Below are positions 1 through 5,650 of a stretch of DNA of 21,625 nucleotides, piece after piece. Under the pieces are notes generated by a model that saw nothing but the letters and a program-made list of their open reading frames with translations, was not told where the DNA came from and searched no databases. The stretch lies in assembly GCA_021785095.1 (NCBI GenBank), contig JAJYGM010000410.1, positions 1 through 21,625 of the forward strand. The letters run 5' to 3'. The position numbers were made by a program, and so were the translations under genes. Each line of letters starts with the position of its first letter. The first letter of the stretch is position 1. Source of the DNA: Actinomycetes bacterium. Its GTDB lineage: Bacteria > Actinomycetota > Acidimicrobiia > Acidimicrobiales > Bog-793.

Positions 1-291
1 CTCGTGCGGGTCGAGGTCGTGCCGGATCGACAGCTCCCGCGCCGGGATGACGCCCTCGGATTTGAAGCCGATGTCGAGCAGGACCTCGTCCTTGTCGATC
101 TTCACCACTGTGCCCTTCACGATGTCGCCGTCGTCGAAGGGGTGGATGGTGCGGTCGATGGCCTCTTCGAGGGAGAGATCGCCGAGGTCGTCCTCGGTGA
201 TCTGCAGCGGGATGTAGGTCCCCATGGCGTCGAAGGAACCGAAGCGCTGCGGGTCCTCCGGGGTCGAAGTGGTCGGGGTCGTTACGGACAT
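1..291 (-). CDS. rpsA: 30S ribosomal protein S1, N-terminal part (cut by window start)
   Basis: Ninety-seven codons of the N-terminus are visible; the rest lies beyond position 1. The protein begins MSVTTPTTSTPEDPQRFGSF, then enters a first S1 (OB-fold) domain from about residue 40, with the typical GDIVKGTVVKIDKDEVLLDI stretch followed by GFKSEGVIPARELS. This is characteristic of bacterial S1, which helps mRNA bind the 30S subunit. The ATG at 289-291 is chosen because it precedes the usual acidic, Thr/Ser-rich leader; no strong Shine-Dalgarno is seen before it, which is common for rpsA. It lies downstream of polA on the same strand with an 80-nt gap containing a hairpin, the polA-rpsA order also known in mycobacteria. 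Confidence 0.93.
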   Translation of the reverse strand, partial: MSVTTPTTSTPEDPQRFGSFDAMGTYIPLQITEDDLGDLSLEEAIDRTIHPFDDGDIVKGTVVKIDKDEVLLDIGFKSEGVIPARELSIRHDLDPHE

Positions 292-321
292 CGAATTAGG
301 TCGCTCTCTGACAGGGATCGG

Positions 322-347
322 CCACCGGGCGCGACGGCGCGCGGTGG
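322..347 (-). terminator. Hairpin between polA and rpsA
   Basis: A 26-nt inverted repeat (CCACCG, GG bulge, CGCG, ACGG loop, CGCG, CGGTGG on the plus strand) forms a 10-bp GC stem 25 nt after the polA stop codon. No U-tract follows on the minus strand. It could be an actinobacterial I-shaped terminator, an mRNA 3'-end stabiliser or part of the rpsA leader. Which of these applies cannot be decided from sequence. Confidence 0.35.
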
Positions 348-371
348 GAGACGGACATTGCTCCGACCAGG

Positions 372-3176
372 CTATACGAGATCCGCGAGCACCTCGTCCC
401 CGAGGTCGTCGCCTGCATCGAGAGCACCCGTCGCCACACCCTGCTCCTTGGCCGCAGCCCAGCTCGGGCCGCGAGCGACGTGCACCGCGAGCGGGACCGA
501 CAGCTCGGCGGCTGATCGCATCACCTCGTCGGTGAGCTCCGCCACGACGTTTGACTCCTCGAGCAGGGTCTCCACGAGGATCTCGTCGTGGACCTGAAGA
601 ATGATCCGGCTCCTCAGCCCTTGGGCCGCCAGCGCCGCATCGAGGCGCACGAGCGCGACCTTGAAGATGTCGGCGGCGAGGCCCTGAATGCCGGCGTTCA
701 TCGCCTGCCGTTCGGCCGCTTGGCGTACCTGGAAGTTCGAGGAGTACAGATCCGGCAGATAGCGACGCCGTCCGAAGAGAGTCTCCGTGTACCCCCGTTC
801 GCGCGCCTCCGCCACCGTGCGATTCATGTAGGCCTTCACGTTCGGGAAGGCCTCGAAGTACTGGGCGAGGATCGCGGCCGCCTCGTCGACCGGGACGGAC
901 AGGCGTTGAGACAGCCCGTAGGCCTCCATGCCATACGCGAGCCCGTACGACACCATCTTCGCCCTGGCGCGCATTGTCGGCGTGACCCCGGTCGCGTCGA
1001 CGCCGAACACACGCTGTGCCGTCGTGCTGTGGATGTCCTGCCCCGATCCGAATGCCTCGATGAGCCCGGGATCCTCCGCCAGGTGGGCGATGACACGCAG
1101 TTCGATCTGGTCGTAGTCCGCCACGAGGAGCTCGTACCCAGGTGCGGGCACGAACGCCTCCCGGAACTGGCGGCCGAGCACGGTGCGCGCCGGGATGTTG
1201 TGCAGGTTCGGCTGGTCCGACGACAGGCGCCCGGTGCGAGCGACCGTCTGGTTGAACGACGCATGGATCCGGCCGTCGGGTGCGATCTCTCCGAGGAGGC
1301 CGGTGCCGTAGGTCGAGCGCAGCTTCTCCACCTCACGGTAGGAGAGCAGTGTCCCGATGATCGGGTGGGCGCCGCGCAGGCGCTCCAGGCTCTGTGCGTC
1401 CGTCGAGAAGCCGGTCTTCGTCCTCTTCTGCGGCGTGAGCTCGAGCACCTCGAAGAGGATGTGGCGCAGCTGCTTCGTCGAGTTGACGGTGAATTTCTCG
1501 CCCGCGAGGTTCCAGACCTCTTCCTCGAGCCGGTTCGCCTCCGTCGTGAGCTCGTCGTTGATCTGCTCCAGCCGGGCACGATCGACGGCGATGCCGGCGA
1601 TCTCCATCCGAGCCAGGACTCCGATGAGCGGACGCTCGATCATCGAGTAGAGCTCCTCGGCACCAGCGGCAGCAACGGAGTCGCGCACAGGCCGAGCCAT
1701 CGCGGCGACGAGTGCCGTCCGCTCGCCGGTACGCCGCGCGACAGAAGCCGGCTGCCCTTCTGGTGCGACCGTGCCGGACACGTCGAACCCGAGCTGCGTC
1801 CCCTCGGCCATGACCGGGGCGCCCGCCTGTTCGGCGAGGGAGTCGAGCTTGATCGGAGTCCCGCTCGGGTCGGCGAGGTAGCTCGCGACAGCGAGATCGA
1901 GATCGAGGCCTCCGAGGTTGAATCCGAGGGGGATGAGGGCCCGCATCAGCTCCTTGGCGTGAATCGCGACGAGACGAACGAGCCCGTCCTCCCTGCCGCC
2001 GAGCACGGCGGCGAGCTCGTCATGCACCTCCTTCATCAGCGCTGCTCGTAGGAACAGCACCCGCTCGGGGTGCTCGACGCGGCAGAGGCCCAATCCGACG
2101 ATCGCCGAGCGGCCGGGCGCGCCCTCCCACTCCGGCTCGATCGCGATGCCGCCATCGGTCGCATCCAGCTCCGCGAGCGCATCGATCGCCCGGACGGCGT
2201 CGGACAGGTCCTCCACGTCGAGCTGACCGGGCTCGACGAAGACGGCGCGAACCGGTCCTTCCGCCTCGATGCCTGCACCCCCGTGCTCGAGACGGTCGAG
2301 CGCTTTCAGTATGCGTTCACGCGGCGCCCGGATCTCGAGCAGGTTGAACAGCTGGTTGAGCTCGTCGCGGTCCGAACCGCCGAGACGGAGGTCCTCGAGC
2401 TCGTAGGCGATCGGGACGTCGCGCACGAGCGGGGTGAGCCGCAAGTTGCGCCGCACTCGCTCCTCGCTCTCGGCGAGAGCCTGGTGCAGCTTCGGGCTGA
2501 GATCGTCGAGGTGGGCGAACAGGGACTCGATGTCGCGATAGGTGTTGACGAGCTTGGCGGCGGTCTTCTCGCCGACTCCGGGCACGCCGGGCAGGTTGTC
2601 GGACGGGTCACCACGAAGGGCGGCGAAGAACGGGTAGTCGTCAGGTCTCACCCCGGTCCGCTCCTCGATCCCGGCCTCGTCGTAGAGGACGTAGTCGGTG
2701 ACACCACGGCGGTTGTAGAGGACCCGGACGTGGGGGTCGTGGACGAGCTGGTAGGTGTCCCGGTCGCCCGTCACGACGATGACGTCTTCGCCGGCTCGGT
2801 CGAGATGGGTGGCCAGGGTCGCGAGGACGTCGTCGGCTTCATAGCCGGGGAGCTCGAGGACGGGGATTCCCATGAGCTCGACCATGCGGCGTATCAGGCT
2901 GATCTGGTCGTGGAAGGTTGCAGGGGCCGCCGTCCTGCCGGCCTTGTAGTCATCGGCGATGTCGTCGCGGAACGTCGGCTCGCTCCGGTCGAATGCCACG
3001 GCCATGCCGGCCGGTGAGTGATCCTCGAGCAGACGCCCGAGCATCCCTGCAAAACCGTAGACCGCAGCCGTCTCCTGCCCCGACGAGGTGACGAGGTTGG
3101 CGTCCTTCAGAGCGAACCACGCTCGAAACGAGAGCGAGTGCCCGTCGAGAAGGAGATAGGGGGCCACGACGCCCAT
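372..3176 (-). CDS. polA: DNA polymerase I
   Basis: This 934-residue family A polymerase works in Okazaki fragment maturation and excision repair. Residues 1-300 are the 5'-3' exonuclease/flap domain (YLLLDGHSLSFRAWFAL start, VVTGDRDTYQLV, then the GVPGVGEKTA helix-hairpin-helix). Residues about 310-500 hold a degenerate 3'-5' exonuclease fold: the usual FDTE motif reads IAIEPEW, the NLKYD-type motif reads HAKEL, and the YxxxD motif is not recognisable, so proofreading is probably lost. Residues 510-910 are the polymerase: motif A DYDQIELR (687-694), motif B RARAKMVSYGLAYG (736-749), motif C QVHDE (861-865). The O-helix has Tyr744 where E. coli has Phe762. The open frame extends 23 codons upstream, but homology begins at MGVVAPYLLLDG, so ATG at 3174-3176 is chosen. 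That ATG interlocks with the divergent regulator's start codon. Confidence 0.97.
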   Translation of the reverse strand: MGVVAPYLLLDGHSLSFRAWFALKDANLVTSSGQETAAVYGFAGMLGRLLEDHSPAGMAVAFDRSEPTFRDDIADDYKAGRTAAPATFHDQISLIRRMVELMGIPVLELPGYEADDVLATLATHLDRAGEDVIVVTGDRDTYQLVHDPHVRVLYNRRGVTDYVLYDEAGIEERTGVRPDDYPFFAALRGDPSDNLPGVPGVGEKTAAKLVNTYRDIESLFAHLDDLSPKLHQALAESEERVRRNLRLTPLVRDVPIAYELEDLRLGGSDRDELNQLFNLLEIRAPRERILKALDRLEHGGAGIEAEGPVRAVFVEPGQLDVEDLSDAVRAIDALAELDATDGGIAIEPEWEGAPGRSAIVGLGLCRVEHPERVLFLRAALMKEVHDELAAVLGGREDGLVRLVAIHAKELMRALIPLGFNLGGLDLDLAVASYLADPSGTPIKLDSLAEQAGAPVMAEGTQLGFDVSGTVAPEGQPASVARRTGERTALVAAMARPVRDSVAAAGAEELYSMIERPLIGVLARMEIAGIAVDRARLEQINDELTTEANRLEEEVWNLAGEKFTVNSTKQLRHILFEVLELTPQKRTKTGFSTDAQSLERLRGAHPIIGTLLSYREVEKLRSTYGTGLLGEIAPDGRIHASFNQTVARTGRLSSDQPNLHNIPARTVLGRQFREAFVPAPGYELLVADYDQIELRVIAHLAEDPGLIEAFGSGQDIHSTTAQRVFGVDATGVTPTMRARAKMVSYGLAYGMEAYGLSQRLSVPVDEAAAILAQYFEAFPNVKAYMNRTVAEARERGYTETLFGRRRYLPDLYSSNFQVRQAAERQAMNAGIQGLAADIFKVALVRLDAALAAQGLRSRIILQVHDEILVETLLEESNVVAELTDEVMRSAAELSVPLAVHVARGPSWAAAKEQGVATGALDAGDDLGDEVLADLV

Positions 3177-3852
3177 GGTAGGTACGATCGGGCCGGTGCC
3201 GCCCGACGGATTCCATCCCCCGCTCGAGGAGTACCTCGAGACCATCCACGCCCTCGGCGAGGAGGGGGTTCCCGTGATCCAGGCACGCCTCGTGGAGCGG
3301 CTCGGCCACAGCCCGCAGTCCGTCTCCGAGATGGTCCACCGGCTCGAGGCCGAGGGCTACCTCGAGCGCAAGGGCCGAGGAGTCGAGCTCACGACACTCG
3401 GGCGTGAGAGAGCGGAGAGCGTTGTGCGCAAGCACCGCCTGGCCGAGCGCTTCCTCGTCGACGTCGTCGGGCTGCCCTGGGAGAAGGCGCACCTCGAAGC
3501 CGGCCGGTGGGAGCACGTGATCTCGGACGAGGTGGAGGCACGTTTCGTCGAGATATTGGGCAACCCGTCGACGTGCCCCCACGGCAACCCGATCCCCGGC
3601 GGGCCGCCGGTCGAGGACGACCAGCACCCTCTCGCCGAGATGCCGGAGGGTGCGACCGTGCGCCTCGCGCGCATCACCGAGCAGGTCGAGGTCGACGCAG
3701 AGTCGCTCGCGTATCTGAGCGCGAGCGGCTTCCTCCCAGGTGTGAGAGCGACGGTGCTCTCAAAGGGTCCCGACGGCACGCTCACCCTCGACGTCGATGG
3801 CGCCCGAGTCGCCTTCGGGCCGGCGATCAGCCGACAGCTCTACGTCGTCTGA
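3175..3852 (+). CDS. DtxR/MntR-family metal-dependent transcriptional regulator
   Basis: This 225-residue protein has the full three-domain layout of DtxR/IdeR. A winged helix covers residues 17-75 (IQARLVERLGHSPQSVSEMVHRLEAEGYL), a dimerisation and metal-binding domain 76-145 ends in CPHGNPIPG, and a C-terminal FeoA/SH3-like domain covers 150-225. Relatives repress iron or manganese uptake genes when loaded with metal. Visible ligands are His87, Glu91, His106, Glu113 and His114. The position of DtxR Cys102 is Gly110, and that of Met10 is Glu19, closer to the Asp of MntR. Specificity is therefore uncertain and I give no symbol. The ATG at 3175 overlaps the polA ATG and lacks a well-spaced Shine-Dalgarno. 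GTG at 3196, 7 nt after a TACGAT box, is a credible leaderless alternative giving 218 residues. The gene is convergent with pdtaR. Confidence 0.9.
   Translation: MVGTIGPVPPDGFHPPLEEYLETIHALGEEGVPVIQARLVERLGHSPQSVSEMVHRLEAEGYLERKGRGVELTTLGRERAESVVRKHRLAERFLVDVVGLPWEKAHLEAGRWEHVISDEVEARFVEILGNPSTCPHGNPIPGGPPVEDDQHPLAEMPEGATVRLARITEQVEVDAESLAYLSASGFLPGVRATVLSKGPDGTLTLDVDGARVAFGPAISRQLYVV
3183..3188 (+). promoter_or_regulatory. Possible -10 box for a leaderless DtxR-family transcript
   Basis: TACGAT matches TANNNT and lies 7 nt before an in-frame GTG at 3196. No -35 is evident. It lies inside the longer version of the coding sequence, so it would matter only if the GTG is the real start. Confidence 0.35.
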
Positions 3853-3855
3853 GCT

Positions 3856-3870
3856 CCCGCGCCGAGCGGG
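3856..3870. terminator. Small hairpin between convergent stop codons
   Basis: CCCGC-GCCGA-GCGGG forms a 5-bp stem exactly between the stop of the DtxR-family gene (3852) and the stop of pdtaR (3871). The position suits a bidirectional terminator, but the stem is short and has no T-tract. Confidence 0.3.
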
Positions 3871-4476
3871 TCAGCTGGTCTCGGGAGCGATCGAGCCTTC
3901 CACGACCGCCTTCGCCACTTCGCGCATCGTGGTGCGCTGGTTCATGGCCGTCTGCTGGATGAACCCGAACGCCTCGGACTCGGAGAGCTGGTGGTCGTCC
4001 ATGAGCTTGCCCTTCGCGCGGTCGACCCAGCGGCGTGTCTCGAGTTGCTCCTCGAGGCTGCGCTTGTCGTCGGTCAAGGCGGCGTTCTCGGCCTCCATCG
4101 CTTGCATCTCGGCGAAACGGCCGAGTGCCACCTCGATCGCCGGGAGCAGCTCCTCCTGCTGGAACGGCTTCACGAGGTAGGCGAGCGCACCGGCGTCGCG
4201 CGCTTCCTCGATCAAGTTGCGCTGGCTGAAGGCCGTGAGGATCAGCACCGCGGAGCGGCGGGCTGCGTTGATCTCCTTCGCCGCCGACAGCCCGTCGAGG
4301 CCCGGCATCTTGATGTCGAGGATGACGAGGTCGGGTTCGTGCTCCTTCGCGAGCGCGACCGCCTCGTCGCCGCGACCGGTCTCGCCCACTACCTCGAATC
4401 CGTTCTCCTCGAGGATCTCGCGCAGATCGAGACGCACGATCGCTTCATCCTCGGCGATGACGACGGTCCTGCCCAA
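3871..4476 (-). CDS. pdtaR: ANTAR-domain response regulator, PdtaR-like
   Basis: The protein is 201 residues, close to the 205 of mycobacterial PdtaR (Rv1626). Residues 1-120 are a receiver domain with acidic pocket E9-D10-E11, phospho-acceptor Asp54 (ILDIKMPG), Thr81 and Lys103 (KPF). A short coiled coil links to an ANTAR RNA-binding domain (about 135-196: RRWVDRAKGKLMDDHQLSE, then GFIQQTAMNQRTTMREVA). In the family, phosphorylation exposes ANTAR, which binds tandem hairpins in leader RNAs and prevents termination. No partner histidine kinase is in the window. The start is TTG at 4474-4476, supported by AAGGAG (4484-4489 complement) 7 nt upstream; the next start downstream would cut into the receiver fold. 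It is the last gene of the minus-strand run from the ECF genes. Confidence 0.92.
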   Translation of the reverse strand: MGRTVVIAEDEAIVRLDLREILEENGFEVVGETGRGDEAVALAKEHEPDLVILDIKMPGLDGLSAAKEINAARRSAVLILTAFSQRNLIEEARDAGALAYLVKPFQQEELLPAIEVALGRFAEMQAMEAENAALTDDKRSLEEQLETRRWVDRAKGKLMDDHQLSESEAFGFIQQTAMNQRTTMREVAKAVVEGSIAPETS

Positions 4477-4516
4477 TCTCTGCTCCTTCGTTCAGGGAAG
4501 CTCGTCCCGGGAAGCT

Positions 4517-4801
4517 TCAGACTACGAGCTTATTCAGGAGCTCGTCCTGTGCTCTTTCCAGCTCGCCAACCCGGGCTTTCGCGGTGTCACGCCCCCGCAT
4601 CATCGCCTCCTCGTGGCGGCGTGCCTCCTGCCACTCGTGATTGGCGAGCGGTGTCTCGGAGACGAGCGCCCGGAGCCGGGCCTCGTCGGCGGTCTCGGTG
4701 AAGACGAGGAGCTGCTCCTCGATGATCGCAAGCTCCTGACGTGCCTTGACGAGCCGCTGGTGAACCTCGGTGAGCCGACGCTCGAGCGACTGCTGATCCA
4801 C
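4517..4801 (-). CDS. Small coiled-coil protein of unknown function
   Basis: This is a 94-residue, almost entirely helical protein rich in Glu, Arg, Ala and Leu, with heptad-like spacing throughout (LERRLTEVHQRLVKARQEL near the start, ARVGELERAQDELLNKL at the end). It has no cysteine, no membrane segment and no signal peptide. I do not recognise a named family. It sits between ecfT (30-nt gap) and pdtaR (40-nt gap) on the same strand, so it may be co-transcribed, but it also appears to have its own leaderless promoter: GTG at 4799-4801 has no Shine-Dalgarno and is preceded at 6 nt by TACACT. The coding bias matches its neighbours. A structural or adaptor role is possible but not shown. Confidence 0.8.
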   Translation of the reverse strand: MDQQSLERRLTEVHQRLVKARQELAIIEEQLLVFTETADEARLRALVSETPLANHEWQEARRHEEAMMRGRDTAKARVGELERAQDELLNKLVV

Positions 4802-4807
4802 GGCGGA

Positions 4808-4813
4808 AGTGTA
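4808..4813 (-). promoter_or_regulatory. Leaderless -10 box for the coiled-coil gene
   Basis: On the minus strand TACACT is followed by exactly 6 nt and then GTG (4801). This spacing puts the transcription start at the G of the start codon. No clear -35 is seen; the region upstream is the 3' end of ecfT. Confidence 0.5.
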
Positions 4814-4831
4814 CGGTCCCCCGAGGCGAGC

Positions 4832-5650
4832 TCAGCGCAGCAGCGCCATCCCCACCACGGCAGCCGTGCAGAGGGCGAGGACGGTGAGGTCGAGTCGCGT
4901 GAAGGGGTGCGTTTCGGCGACGGGGCTCGGCACGCCTCCTCGGGCCTCGATGGCCTCGGCCAGCTCCCTCGATCGCCGGAGCGAGCTCGCGAGGGCTGTG
5001 AAGAGCGTGTCTTCGAGTGCATCGGCCTTGTCCTTCAGCGTCGTGAGAGGTTCGGGTCTGCGGGTGCGCCGGGCGGCGTTCAGCACTCGGAACTCGTCGA
5101 GCAGGAGGGGCAGGCAACGGATCCCGAGGGCGATCGCACCGACGACTTCGTCGACCGGGACCCTGAGCTTCCGGACAGGTGCACCGAGCCTGCCGAGCGC
5201 CGGCGCCAGGTCTGCGAGCGGTGTCGTCCAGCTGACGAGGCCTGCCAGCGCCAGAACTTCGAACCCAAGCACGAGGAAGCGTGCCCAGACCTCCACACCC
5301 GCGAGACCAACCTTGAGTCCGCCCAGGCTGGCATCGGGCTTTCCACCCGAGGCGAGCGCCAAGACGAAACCGATCACGAAGAAGATCCAGATCCAGCGCG
5401 GGATCCGCGGGGCGATGCCCCCGGGAAGCCGGGCCGCGAGGAACGCGGTCAGGACCAGCGCGCCGGCCAGCCCGGCTGCACGCCAGGTCGGCCAGAGGAT
5501 GACACCGGTGGAGAGGATCGCGATCACGAGGATCTTGGTCCCCGCCCACGTCCGGTGGACAAAGCTCGTACCAGGCACGTAGCGGAAGACGTGCAGGTCT
5601 GCCAACTGCCGGCCGCGGCGGATTCCGCGATCGGTCGGTGCCCTGCTCAC
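4832..5650 (-). CDS. ecfT: ECF transporter transmembrane component EcfT
   Basis: This 272-residue membrane protein is of the CbiQ/EcfT family. It couples two ABC ATPases to a substrate-binding S component in energy-coupling factor importers. The N-terminus carries the VPGTSFVHRTWAGTKI signature typical of EcfT. Hydrophobic segments lie near residues 40-75, 85-102, 118-142 and 255-271. The two cytoplasmic coupling motifs are a degenerate one (AARRTR, 192-197) and a clear A-R-G (236-238, in AEAIEARGG). The GTG start at 5648-5650 overlaps the stop of the upstream ABC gene in a GTGA, so the two are translationally coupled and surely form one transporter. It resembles mycobacterial Rv2325c. The substrate cannot be read from sequence. 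Confidence 0.9.
   Translation of the reverse strand: MSRAPTDRGIRRGRQLADLHVFRYVPGTSFVHRTWAGTKILVIAILSTGVILWPTWRAAGLAGALVLTAFLAARLPGGIAPRIPRWIWIFFVIGFVLALASGGKPDASLGGLKVGLAGVEVWARFLVLGFEVLALAGLVSWTTPLADLAPALGRLGAPVRKLRVPVDEVVGAIALGIRCLPLLLDEFRVLNAARRTRRPEPLTTLKDKADALEDTLFTALASSLRRSRELAEAIEARGGVPSPVAETHPFTRLDLTVLALCTAAVVGMALLR

Noticed and set aside
588..2051. Long plus-strand frame of 487 codons opposite polA
   Set aside because: It is the mirror of polA codons in GC-rich DNA, shows no recognisable domain, and polA is certain on the other strand.
3177..3245. N-terminal extension of polA by 23 codons
   Set aside because: The extension is Gly/Pro-rich and unlike family N-termini; it would run deep into the divergent regulator.
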